Below are positions 54,894-63,618 of a stretch of DNA of 64,000 bases, piece by piece. The stretch is from the NCBI RefSeq assembly GCF_000152845.1, contig NZ_CH902584.1:4002008-4066007 (forward strand), given 5' to 3'. The notes beneath the pieces are model-generated. The model was not told where the DNA came from and searched no databases. It saw nothing but the letters and a program-made list of their open reading frames with translations. The stretch's first letter is position 1. Every line of letters starts with the position of its first letter. Origin of the DNA: Roseovarius sp. 217 (lineage in GTDB: Bacteria > Pseudomonadota > Alphaproteobacteria > Rhodobacterales > Rhodobacteraceae). A program made the position numbers and the translations under genes.

Positions 54894-56114
54894 ATGACCA
54901 CCGCTCAGCCCCTCCGGTATCTGAACCGCACCACCCCACCGCATATTTCAACGCTGATCCTTCTTGCGGGACTATCGGCGCTTGCGATGAACATCTTTCT
55001 TCCCAGCCTGCCGGGTATGACCGCGTATTTCAACACCGAATACCGGTTGATCCAACTGTCGGTGGCGCTCTACCTCGGGGTCAATGCCGGGCTGCAACTT
55101 CTGATGGGACCAATTTCGGACCGTTGGGGGCGGCGTCCGGTGATTCTCTGGGGGCTCGGCCTCTTCCTCGTCGCCACTCTGGGTTGCATCTTTGCGCCCA
55201 ACGTCACCGTCTTCCTCACCTTTCGCATGGTGCAGGCCAGCGTCGTCGTTGCCATGGTTCTCAGCCGTGCCATCGTGCGCGATATGGTCCCGCAGGACCG
55301 CGCCGCTTCGATGATCGGCTACGTGACCATGGGCATGGCGGTGGTTCCGATGATCGGTCCGGCCTTTGGTGGGCTGTTGGACGAGGCCTTTGGCTGGCAG
55401 GCGAATTTCTGGGCGCTCTTTCTTCTCGGCGCGGCGCTCTTTGTGGTCTGTTGGCGTGATCTGGGCGAAACCGCGCCGCTGTCGGGCCGCACCCTGATGC
55501 AGCAATTCCGCGACTATCCCGCCCTTCTGACCTCGCGCCGGTTCTGGGGCTATGCACTGGCGGCAGGGCTGTCGTCCGGCGCATTCTTTGCCTATCTGGG
55601 GGGCGCACCCTTTGTGGGAGACAAGGTGTTTGGCCTGCCGCCCTCGACCCTCGGCATCCTCTTTGGTGCCCCGGCGATTGGCTATTTCCTTGGCAATTTT
55701 GCGTCGGGGCGGTTCTCGACGCGCGTCGGCGTCAACCGCATGGTGCTCTGGGGCACATTCTTCAACGCGGCTGGTATCGCCCTCAACCTCTTTCTCTTCT
55801 ATCTCGGGTTTGGCACGGCCTTCACGTTCTTTGGGCTGATGATGTTCATGGGCTTGGGCAATGGCATGGTGATCCCGAATGCGACCGCAGGCGCCCTCTC
55901 GATCCGCCCCGATCTTGCAGGCACCGCCAGTGGCCTGTCGGGCGCGCTGATGATCGGCATCGGCGCAGGGCTCTCGGCCTTGGCGGGACTGCTGCTCACA
56001 CCCGGCAGTGGGGTCTTTGCGCTTCTGTGGATCATGCTCACAACAGCACTGGCCGCCATCGTCACCATCCTCGCCGTGATCCGGCGCGAACGCAGGCTGG
56101 GTCTGGCAGGCTAG
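54894..56114 (+). CDS. Bcr/CflA-family MFS drug exporter
   Basis: The 406-residue protein has 12 membrane segments and the MFS/drug-efflux signatures GPISDRWGRRPVILWGL (motif A between helices 2 and 3) and RAIVRDMVPQDRAASMIG. It probably exports drugs or metabolites by proton antiport. It is divergent from pccB. The ATG at 54894 has no strong ribosome site. Confidence 0.88.
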   Translation: MTTAQPLRYLNRTTPPHISTLILLAGLSALAMNIFLPSLPGMTAYFNTEYRLIQLSVALYLGVNAGLQLLMGPISDRWGRRPVILWGLGLFLVATLGCIFAPNVTVFLTFRMVQASVVVAMVLSRAIVRDMVPQDRAASMIGYVTMGMAVVPMIGPAFGGLLDEAFGWQANFWALFLLGAALFVVCWRDLGETAPLSGRTLMQQFRDYPALLTSRRFWGYALAAGLSSGAFFAYLGGAPFVGDKVFGLPPSTLGILFGAPAIGYFLGNFASGRFSTRVGVNRMVLWGTFFNAAGIALNLFLFYLGFGTAFTFFGLMMFMGLGNGMVIPNATAGALSIRPDLAGTASGLSGALMIGIGAGLSALAGLLLTPGSGVFALLWIMLTTALAAIVTILAVIRRERRLGLAG

Positions 56115-56244
56115 GATACACGACGGACTCCGCCTTTTGCCCAAGAGCCAAGTCTTTCAACCTCAATCACAAATCCTTCATCGCCTCTGGTCCCCGTCCG
56201 ATCAGGCCCCCACCTGTGACCTGTGCAACCAACAGGAGGCCACC

Positions 56245-56337
56245 ATGTCAAACCGGAACACTCAACCGCGCGACCCCTCCGCGCCTCTTCATCATCCCCC
56301 CGTCCTCGCCCTCTTCACCGATTGGGCTGCGATCTGA
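56245..56337 (+). CDS. Possible 30-residue small protein
   Basis: A short frame with an excellent AGGAGG site 6 bases before the ATG encodes MSNRNTQPRDPSAPLHHPPV followed by LALFTDWAAI. It is hydrophilic at the start and hydrophobic at the end. It lies alone between the MFS gene and the L,D-transpeptidase gene. The ribosome site argues for translation; conservation cannot be checked. Confidence 0.45.
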   Translation: MSNRNTQPRDPSAPLHHPPVLALFTDWAAI

Positions 56338-56454
56338 CCCGAACACGCGACCCTATCGCCACAGTCTGGCTCGGAACGTGAGCATCAACCGCTTTTGATT
56401 TTTTCAATCGCGAACGCAGGCTTTATATCTGAGTCGACATTTCAGGAGGTTCCG

Positions 56455-57021
56455 ATGATTCATCGCCGCACATTCATGTCCACCGGCCTTGCCACCCTCG
56501 GCACGGCAACCCTCGCCCCGAATTTTGCCGGTGCCTTTGAGCTCAACCCGAAATTCGCCCCTCAAGAGGTGTCCTTTGACCCCGTCTATCAACCCGGTCA
56601 ACTGATCGTGCTGCCGCGCGCGCATTTCCTCTATTTCGTCACCGCGCCGGGCCGTGCCCGCCGGTACGGCGTCGGCGTCGGCAAGGCAGGCTTGGAATTT
56701 ACCGGCACCGCCACAATCTCTGTCAAAAAAGAATGGCCCACTTGGCGCCCGACGGACGAGATGATCGAACGTGAGCCCCGCACTTATGGCCGCTTCAAGG
56801 ACAATGATTATGTTCAGCCCGGCGGCTCTGACAATCCGCTTGGCTCGCGCGCCCTCTATCTCTTCCAGAATGGTCGCGATACCTATTACCGGATTCACGG
56901 AACAACCCAGCCCTCCTCGATCGGGCAATCAGTGTCGAACGGCTGCATCCGGATGATCAACGAGCACGTTCAGGATCTCTACGCGCGTGTGCCGATTGGG
57001 ACGGTCGTCACCGTTCTCTGA
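56455..57021 (+). CDS. L,D-transpeptidase (YkuD family)
   Basis: The 188-residue exported enzyme begins MIHRRTFMSTGLATLGTATL, a Tat-like or Sec signal. The catalytic part has YRIHGTTQPSSIGQSVSNG and GCIRM, the His and Cys of the YkuD family. It makes 3-3 crosslinks in peptidoglycan or attaches proteins to it. AGGAGGT lies 5 bases before ATG 56455. Confidence 0.92.
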   Translation: MIHRRTFMSTGLATLGTATLAPNFAGAFELNPKFAPQEVSFDPVYQPGQLIVLPRAHFLYFVTAPGRARRYGVGVGKAGLEFTGTATISVKKEWPTWRPTDEMIEREPRTYGRFKDNDYVQPGGSDNPLGSRALYLFQNGRDTYYRIHGTTQPSSIGQSVSNGCIRMINEHVQDLYARVPIGTVVTVL

Positions 57022-57255
57022 CCGGGGCGCGACCGCTCCTCTGGCAGGGATCGCGTGAACGTACGGTCTGACCGCACAAGCGTACGGGGGTCAGATGCGG
57101 GGGTCTTGCTTTTCATTTTGGAACTGGCCATATTTCTTGGTGCGACGTTACCGCTATCGACCATCTGTCCTTTACGGCTCAGTCACTCGATCTTGCACGA
57201 CTTTGCCGGGCTGCCGCACTCCCGCGGGCAGCAAAAACAAAAGGATATCAGTACG

Positions 57256-57462
57256 ATGGCTACTGGCACCGTAAAATGGTTCAACGCCACCAAGGGCTAT
57301 GGTTTCATTGCGCCCGATGGCGGTGGCAAGGACGTTTTCGTTCACATTTCCGCCGTTGAGCGCGCAGGCCTGACCGGTCTGGCCGACGACCAGAAAGTGA
57401 CTTTCGACATCGAATCCGGCCGCGACGGTCGTGAATCAGCGTCGAATATCTCCCTCGCCTGA
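57256..57462 (+). CDS. Cold-shock protein (CspA family)
   Basis: The 68-residue protein contains [20 protein letters not shown] (RNP1) and [10 protein letters not shown] (RNP2), so it is a typical single cold-shock domain that binds RNA or single-stranded DNA. The 234 bases between the upstream gene and this start would allow a long leader, as in other csp mRNAs. AAAGGATAT lies before the ATG. The 3' end has nested hairpins, listed separately. Confidence 0.95.
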   Translation: MATGTVKWFNATKGYGFIAPDGGGKDVFVHISAVERAGLTGLADDQKVTFDIESGRDGRESASNISLA

Positions 57463-57474
57463 GCGCGAGACGAA

Positions 57475-57527
57475 GCGATAAGCTACCTGAAATCAAAGAC
57501 TTATCGCGCCTTGTTGTGGCGCGATAA
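57475..57527 (+). terminator. Nested hairpins after the cold-shock gene
   Basis: Stem 1 pairs GCGATAAG (57475-57482) with CTTATCGC (57500-57507). Stem 2 pairs TTATCGCGCC (57501-57510) with GGCGCGATAA (57518-57527) around TTGTTGT. They share 57501-57507, so only one can form at a time. Stem 2 is stronger, followed by TATAT, and looks like the terminator. Confidence 0.65.
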
Positions 57528-57618
57528 TATATCGGGCGCAAATATTCCCGAACCCTGCCTTTCCCCTTGAAACCGCCCGCTCGAACGATGACATAGGGCC
57601 TGTATCAGGAGGCGAACA

Positions 57619-58686
57619 ATGGCGCTCCCCGTTAGGGAACAGATGAAATACTGGGGCGCGGCAGCCGTCGTAGCCTTTGTTTTGCTTTGGTTTTTGGGTG
57701 ATGTGATCCTCCCCTTCGTGCTTGGCGGCGCAATCGCTTATTTCCTTGATCCGGTAGCCGACCGGCTGGAACGTCTGGGTCTCAGTCGCGCCACGTCGGT
57801 AGGGGTGATCACGCTTCTGGCCATCTTGGCCTTTGTTATCATTGCACTTTTGGTGATTCCCTCCTTGGTCAATCAGGCCGTTGCCTTGTTCAACATAGCA
57901 CCGGAACTTGCCAATGATCTCCATCGCTTTCTCACCACGCATTTCCCCTCTCTTTTCGAGGCGGATTCGGCACTGAACAAGACGCTGCTGTCCGTGGGAG
58001 AGACCATCCGCGAACGCGGCGGCCAATTGCTCGAGACAGTGCTCAGTTCGGCCGCATCAATGGTTAACATATTGATATTGCTTGTCATTGTTCCCGTCGT
58101 TTCAGTCTACCTTCTCTATGATTGGGACAATATGGTCGCTGAAATCGACCGCCTCCTGCCACGCGACCACGCCCCCGTCATCCGCCGCCTCGCACGCCAA
58201 ATCGACAACACGCTGGCCAGCTTCATCCGCGGCATGGGCACGGTCTGCCTGATCCTTGGCACCTATTATGCGGTCGCCCTGATGCTGGTCGGCTTGCAAT
58301 TCGGCCTCGTGGTCGGCGCCATCGCCGGACTGATTACCTTCATCCCCTACGTCGGTTCCATCGTAGGCGGCGTGCTCGCCGTCGGACTTGCCCTGTTTCA
58401 GTTCTGGGGCGATTGGGTCAGCGTCGGCCTCGTAGCCGCAGTCTTTGTGTCGGGACAGATCATTGAGGGCAATTTTTTGACGCCCAAGCTGGTCGGCTCC
58501 TCAGTGGGCCTTCATCCGGTCTGGCTCATTTTCGCACTCTCTGCATTCGGTGCACTTTTCGGCTTTGTCGGTATGCTGGTCGCGGTGCCCGTGGCCGCAG
58601 CGCTTGGGGTTATCGCCCGCTTTGCGATCGACCAATACCGCGACAGCCGGCTTTATCGCGGCATCGAAAGCGTTGACCGCGAATGA
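57619..58686 (+). CDS. AI-2E-family permease (PerM-like)
   Basis: The 355-residue membrane protein has seven to eight hydrophobic segments and typical family features: WFLGDVILPFVLGGAIAYFL, then a long soluble helix stretch and GAIAGLITFIPYVGSIVGG, the most conserved part. Substrate is unclear for most members. It may be an exporter. GGAGG precedes the ATG. The stop overlaps the Hda-like gene start. Confidence 0.88.
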   Translation: MALPVREQMKYWGAAAVVAFVLLWFLGDVILPFVLGGAIAYFLDPVADRLERLGLSRATSVGVITLLAILAFVIIALLVIPSLVNQAVALFNIAPELANDLHRFLTTHFPSLFEADSALNKTLLSVGETIRERGGQLLETVLSSAASMVNILILLVIVPVVSVYLLYDWDNMVAEIDRLLPRDHAPVIRRLARQIDNTLASFIRGMGTVCLILGTYYAVALMLVGLQFGLVVGAIAGLITFIPYVGSIVGGVLAVGLALFQFWGDWVSVGLVAAVFVSGQIIEGNFLTPKLVGSSVGLHPVWLIFALSAFGALFGFVGMLVAVPVAAALGVIARFAIDQYRDSRLYRGIESVDRE

Positions 58687-59357
58687 CGCCCCACCAACTC
58701 AGCTTTGATTTGCCAGTGCGGCCCGCACTGGGGAGAGAGGATTTTTTCGTCTCGCCGGCCAATGCCGAAGCAGTGGCCATGATCGACTCCTGGGAGACAT
58801 GGCCTTCACGCAAGCTGATCCTCGCGGGGCCCACCGGTTCCGGGAAAACCCATCTTGCACATGTTTGGGCGGCTCTTTCCGGCGCGCGTATCATTGCTGC
58901 CGCTGATCTCGCCGATGCTGATATTCCCGCTCTTGCGCTCAGTCCTCTCGCGATTGAAGATGCAGAGCAGACAGCAGGCAATCGCGCCGCAGAAGAGGCA
59001 CTCTTTCATCTGCACAATCTTAGCCTCGCGGAAGGCCATACGATCCTTCTCACGGCAGAGCGCCCCCCGCACCTCTGGCCACTCAGGCTGCCCGACCTGA
59101 TGAGCCGCATGCAGGGTACGCTTGTGACCCAATTGCGCGCGCCCGATGACGCTTTGCTCGCCGCTGTGTTGACCAAACTCTTTGCTGACCGCCAGATTGC
59201 CCCGAGCCCAGACACTGTCCCCTATCTCTCGCGCCGCATCGACCGCTCCTTTGCCGCTGTGCGAGAGGTGGTCGAGACCCTCGATGCAGCAGCCCTCGCA
59301 GAGCGCCGCGCCATCACCCGCGCATTCGCCGCGCAAGTGCTGGACAAAATGGTGTAA
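58683..59357 (+). CDS. hdaA: DnaA-related protein, HdaA type
   Basis: The 224-residue protein has the DnaA-like AAA+ core with Walker A LAGPTGSGKTHLAHVWA and LARRAITRAFAAQV-like end. A start resembling DnaA but without its DNA-binding domain suggests the Hda/HdaA role in turning off replication initiation by stimulating ATP hydrolysis of DnaA. The start overlaps the permease stop, an arrangement seen in related alphaproteobacteria. ppk follows. Confidence 0.82.
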   Translation: MTPHQLSFDLPVRPALGREDFFVSPANAEAVAMIDSWETWPSRKLILAGPTGSGKTHLAHVWAALSGARIIAAADLADADIPALALSPLAIEDAEQTAGNRAAEEALFHLHNLSLAEGHTILLTAERPPHLWPLRLPDLMSRMQGTLVTQLRAPDDALLAAVLTKLFADRQIAPSPDTVPYLSRRIDRSFAAVREVVETLDAAALAERRAITRAFAAQVLDKMV

Positions 59358-59409
59358 TAGCGCCACGCTGCGTCACCAATCCGTTACATATCAGCGCGAT
59401 AAGCCCGTC

Positions 59410-61584
59410 ATGACCCAATCAGATTTTCTGAAACACCCCGCGCCCGAAGCTGTCGAACTGCCTGATCTGGACCTCACCGGGCCGGGGCGGTTCTATAACC
59501 GTGAACTCAGCTGGCTTGGCTTTAACTGGCGTGTGCTGGAAGAGGCACAGAATCCACGCGTGCCGCTCCTTGAACGGCTGCGCTTTCTGTCGATTTCCGC
59601 GACCAATCTGGACGAGTTCTACAATGTGCGCGTCGCGGGCCTGAGAGAGCTGGCGCAAGCGGGCAACACCACCCCCGCTGCCGATGGATTGACCCCTGCC
59701 GAACAGCTTGTCCTGATCAACGAGAACGCCCGCAAGCTTTTGGACTCGCAACAGAAAACCTATGACAGCCTGCGCCGCGAGATGGAGGCCGAGAACATCT
59801 CTATTCTCGAGCACACTTCACTCGGCGAAGACGACAAGACCTATCTTGCGGATGTCTTTCTGAACAAGGCTTTTCCAGTGCTCTCACCGCTGGCCATCGA
59901 CCCGGCGCATCCTTTTCCGTTCATTCCCAATCTGGGCTATAGTCTCGCCCTGCATCTTGAGCGCAAGGCGGACAAACGCCCACTTCAGGCGCTCTTGCCG
60001 ATCCCACAACAGATCGCGAGATTCATCCCGCTGCCCGCGCCCGAGGGCACCTATCGCTTCCTGCCGCTGGAAGAGTTGCTCTTGTTGCATCTGCACAGCC
60101 TCTTTCCGGGCTATCGGTACAAGAGCCATTGCGCTTTTCGCGTGCTTCGCGACAGCGATCTGGAGGTCGAGGAAGAAGCCGAAGACCTCGTACGCGAATT
60201 CGAGGTGGCGCTGAAACGTCGGCGCCGCGGCGAGGTGGTGAGGATGAAGATCTCGGCCAATGCGCCAGAGGATCTGCGCCGCGTGATCATGCAGGAACTG
60301 CATGTCATCCCCGAAGAGGTGGTCGAGGTCGAGGGCATGATTGGTCTAGCAGACCTCAAGGAACTGGTGCTGGATGCCCGCCCTGACCTACTCTGGCCGC
60401 CCTTTACTCCGCGCGTGCCGGAACGGGTACAGGACCATGGCGGAGATATGTTTGCGGCGATCCGGCAAAAGGACATGCTGCTGCATCACCCCTATGAGAC
60501 CTTTGACATGGTGGTGCGGTTTCTAACGCAGGCCGCGCACGATCCCGATGTCGTGGCGATCAAACAGACGCTCTATCGCACCTCACGCAATTCTCCCATC
60601 GTCGAGGCGCTCTGCGAGGCGGCGGAGGATGGCAAATCCGTCACCGCCCTTGTCGAACTCAAGGCACGGTTCGACGAAGCGGCCAATATCCGGCAATCTC
60701 GGCGCTTGGAACGGGCGGGCGCGCATGTGGTTTATGGTTTCATCGACCTCAAGACACATGCCAAAATTTCGACCGTGGTGCGGCGCGAGGGCGAGAATCT
60801 GGTCACGTATACGCATTATGGCACGGGCAATTACCACCCGATCACGGCCCGGATTTACACGGACCTCAGCTTTTTTACCTGCAACACGCAGCTTGGGCGC
60901 GATGCCACAAAGGTGTTCAATTATCTCTCTGGCTATGCCGAACCTGAGGGGCTGGAGAATCTTTCGATATCGCCCAAGTCGCTTAAACCTCGCCTGCTTG
61001 AACTGATCGGCCGAGAGGCCGAGCATGCGAGGGTCGGCAAACCTGCGGCGATATGGGCCAAGATGAACTCGCTGATCGAGCCCGACATCATTGACGCCCT
61101 CTATGCGGCGTCAGAGGCAGGCGTCAAGATCGACCTCGTGGTGCGCGGCATCTGCGGATTGCGTCCAGGAATCAAAGGCCTATCCAGCAATATCCGGGTG
61201 AAATCCATTGTTGGACGTTTTCTCGAGCATTCCCGCATCGTCTGTTTCGGCAATGGGTTCGGTCTGCCATCAAAAAGGGCGCGGGTGTTCATTTCCTCGG
61301 CCGACTGGATGGGCCGAAATCTGAACCGCCGCGTCGAGACCCTCGTCGAAATCGAAAACCAGACCGTCAAGGCACAGATCGTCAGTCAGGTCATGGCCGC
61401 CAACATGGCCGATGTTGCGCAGAGTTGGGTCATGGCACCCGATGGCAGCTTTACCCGTACGCCCGTCCCCGAAGGAGCATTTGCCTTCAACTGCCATCGC
61501 TTCTTCATGGAATACCCGTCGCTCTCTGGTCGCGGTTCGGCAGGCGCATCGGATGTGCCTAAATTGACCCATACGGATGATTGA
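59410..61584 (+). CDS. ppk: Polyphosphate kinase 1
   Basis: Start ATG 59410 (MTQSDFLKHPAPEAVE) gives 724 residues. FYNRELSWLGFNWRVLEEA and LSISATNLDEFYNVRVAGL are the N-terminal domain signatures. The C-terminal phospholipase-D-like domains contain GFIDLKTHAKISTVVRREG with the phosphorylated His and YTHYGTGNYHP. It makes polyphosphate from ATP reversibly. The ppx gene follows 50 bases downstream. Confidence 0.96.
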   Translation: MTQSDFLKHPAPEAVELPDLDLTGPGRFYNRELSWLGFNWRVLEEAQNPRVPLLERLRFLSISATNLDEFYNVRVAGLRELAQAGNTTPAADGLTPAEQLVLINENARKLLDSQQKTYDSLRREMEAENISILEHTSLGEDDKTYLADVFLNKAFPVLSPLAIDPAHPFPFIPNLGYSLALHLERKADKRPLQALLPIPQQIARFIPLPAPEGTYRFLPLEELLLLHLHSLFPGYRYKSHCAFRVLRDSDLEVEEEAEDLVREFEVALKRRRRGEVVRMKISANAPEDLRRVIMQELHVIPEEVVEVEGMIGLADLKELVLDARPDLLWPPFTPRVPERVQDHGGDMFAAIRQKDMLLHHPYETFDMVVRFLTQAAHDPDVVAIKQTLYRTSRNSPIVEALCEAAEDGKSVTALVELKARFDEAANIRQSRRLERAGAHVVYGFIDLKTHAKISTVVRREGENLVTYTHYGTGNYHPITARIYTDLSFFTCNTQLGRDATKVFNYLSGYAEPEGLENLSISPKSLKPRLLELIGREAEHARVGKPAAIWAKMNSLIEPDIIDALYAASEAGVKIDLVVRGICGLRPGIKGLSSNIRVKSIVGRFLEHSRIVCFGNGFGLPSKRARVFISSADWMGRNLNRRVETLVEIENQTVKAQIVSQVMAANMADVAQSWVMAPDGSFTRTPVPEGAFAFNCHRFFMEYPSLSGRGSAGASDVPKLTHTDD

Positions 61585-61634
61585 CCCGCGCGCGCCCGTG
61601 TCGCATAGAGGGGGCGCGTAAGACTGGGACGGAT

Positions 61635-63176
61635 ATGGACGGCACCAACGATCCAACAGAACCCGACGGCGGCCCATTCGGCCGTCCCCTGTTCGATAGC
61701 CCCACCGCGCGCGCGCTCAGCCGCGTGGGTGTGGTTGATGTGGGCTCGAACTCCGTGCGCCTTGTGGTCTTTGACGGCGCTGCGCGCAGCCCCGCATACT
61801 TTTACAACGAAAAAATCATGTGCGGCCTCGGTGCGGGCATGTCCGAAAGTGGCCGACTGAATCCGACCGGTCGCAAACGCGCTCTGGAGGCGCTGAAGCG
61901 GTTTCAAATGTTGGCCGACGGCATGGACACCGGCCCGCTTGTGGCCGTCGCCACGGCCGCCGTGCGCGAGGCCAGCGATAGTGCAGAGTTCTGCGCCGAG
62001 GTTGAACGCGAAACCGGTCTCAAGCTCTGGGTCATCGACGGCCGAGAAGAAGCGCGCCTATCGGCGCAAGGCGTTCTCTTGGGTTGGCCGGGGTCTTATG
62101 GGCTTGTCTGTGACATTGGCGGTTCATCAATGGAACTGGCCGAGATCAATGGCGGCAAGGTCGGCGCGCGGGTGTCCTCGCCACTTGGTCCGCTGAAACT
62201 TCGCGATCTCAAGGGCGGCAAGAAGGCGCGCAAGACCTATATCCGTCAAACCTTGACTGCCATGCGCGACGAACTTGGTGAACAAAAGAACCGCCTCTTT
62301 CTGGTCGGCGGCTCTTGGCGGGCGATCGCCCGAATTGACATGGCGCGGCGCAATTATCCGCTACATGTCCTTCACGAATACCGCATGAGCCCCGCCGATG
62401 TACGCGCGACGATCAAGTACATCGAAAAGCAGGATGCCGAAACACTCCGGCTGCAATCAGGCGTGTCGATGGCCCGGATAGACCTTGTCCCGCAAGCGGT
62501 CGAGGTTCTGGGCGAGTTGATCAAAACCTTCAAACCACGAGACATCGCCGTGTCCAGCTATGGCATCCGCGAAGGCCTGCTTTATGAGCAGATGCCTCAA
62601 ATGCTGCGCGACCGTGATCCATTGATAGAGGCCTGCCGTTTTGCCGAGCAGAAGGATGCGCGTCTGCCCGGATTTGGCAAAGTCATCTACCATTTCATTC
62701 TTCCGCTCTTCAAATCCGCCAAGCCAGAGCGCCGCCGCCTGATGCGAGCTGCATGCCTCTTGCATGACGTCAGTTGGCGCGCACATCCGGATTACCGCGC
62801 CGAAGTCTGTTTCGACAATGCCACCCGCGCCAATCTGGGCGGCCTCAAACATTCAGAGCGGGTCTATCTGGGCCTCGCCCTGTTGCACCGCTATTCAAAC
62901 AAGCGCGAGAACAGTCGATTTGCCGATCTTGACGGGCTGATTTCGGACAAGGACCGCCACGAGGCAGAGGTTCTCGGCAAGGCCATGCGCTTTACCGCAA
63001 TGCTCTGGCTCAAGCGCAATGCCCATTTGGGCGAATTGCGCTGGTTTCCTCAGAAAAAGGTGCTTGAACTGCGCCTCTCGGCAGAGGCCGCCCCGCTCTT
63101 TGGCGAGGTGGCTCAGTCGCGCTTTGCGTCGTTGGCCGCAGCATTATCAGCCCGCGTCGTGATCAAGACCCCGTAG
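61635..63176 (+). CDS. ppx: Ppx/GppA phosphatase (exopolyphosphatase)
   Basis: The 513-residue protein starts MDGTNDPTEPDGG at 61635. It has the ASKHA-fold motifs VGVVDVGSNSVRLVVFDG and GLVCDIGGSSMELAEING, and a C-terminal HD-like helical part (HDVSWRAHPDYRAEVC). It degrades polyphosphate or guanosine pentaphosphate. The ppk-ppx pairing supports exopolyphosphatase. Length is typical of the alphaproteobacterial form. Confidence 0.93.
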   Translation: MDGTNDPTEPDGGPFGRPLFDSPTARALSRVGVVDVGSNSVRLVVFDGAARSPAYFYNEKIMCGLGAGMSESGRLNPTGRKRALEALKRFQMLADGMDTGPLVAVATAAVREASDSAEFCAEVERETGLKLWVIDGREEARLSAQGVLLGWPGSYGLVCDIGGSSMELAEINGGKVGARVSSPLGPLKLRDLKGGKKARKTYIRQTLTAMRDELGEQKNRLFLVGGSWRAIARIDMARRNYPLHVLHEYRMSPADVRATIKYIEKQDAETLRLQSGVSMARIDLVPQAVEVLGELIKTFKPRDIAVSSYGIREGLLYEQMPQMLRDRDPLIEACRFAEQKDARLPGFGKVIYHFILPLFKSAKPERRRLMRAACLLHDVSWRAHPDYRAEVCFDNATRANLGGLKHSERVYLGLALLHRYSNKRENSRFADLDGLISDKDRHEAEVLGKAMRFTAMLWLKRNAHLGELRWFPQKKVLELRLSAEAAPLFGEVAQSRFASLAAALSARVVIKTP

Positions 63177-63206
63177 TGACAGGGAACTTGAGCAGACCAA
63201 ACCAGC

Positions 63207-63590
63207 TTAGAGTTCGATTTCACCTTCTGGCAGAGGGGCATCTTTTATCTCTTGCGGAGTCTTGCGGCGCAGGATGATGTCCCCATTGGGTAGAACCTCG
63301 GGGGCATGATAGGCGCTCAAATCGCCGACCTCGTCCATCAGGTCGCGCAGCGCTGGCCCCATTTCCTCGACAAACTGACGCAAGGCGGGCTCCATCTCTT
63401 GCGCCCTGTCGCGCAGCCCCTCAAGAGCGGGCCCCATCTCTCGCTGGAGACCCTCGAAAAACAGCCGCGCGCCTTCTTCAATCAGAGAGCGCCCCTCATC
63501 TTCAGCCTCTTGAGCGGCCAGAGGGGCCGCGCTGAGCGCTGCAATCAGAAAGACAGTGCGGATCAGGCGAAATGGTTTCATTCCACTCAT
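63207..63590 (-). CDS. Exported hypothetical protein
   Basis: The 127-residue protein (start 63590; 63581 is an alternative) has a signal peptide MKPFRLIRTVFLIAALSAAP with cleavage near LAAQE. The mature part is helical and acidic: GLQREMGPALEGLRDRAQE and two MGPALR repeats, ending PQEIKDAPLPEGEIEL. It is periplasmic with no known family. It converges with ppx. Confidence 0.65.
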   Translation of the reverse strand: MSGMKPFRLIRTVFLIAALSAAPLAAQEAEDEGRSLIEEGARLFFEGLQREMGPALEGLRDRAQEMEPALRQFVEEMGPALRDLMDEVGDLSAYHAPEVLPNGDIILRRKTPQEIKDAPLPEGEIEL

Positions 63591-63618
63591 ATAGGCAGGT
63601 CTGATGAGGATTTTAAGA

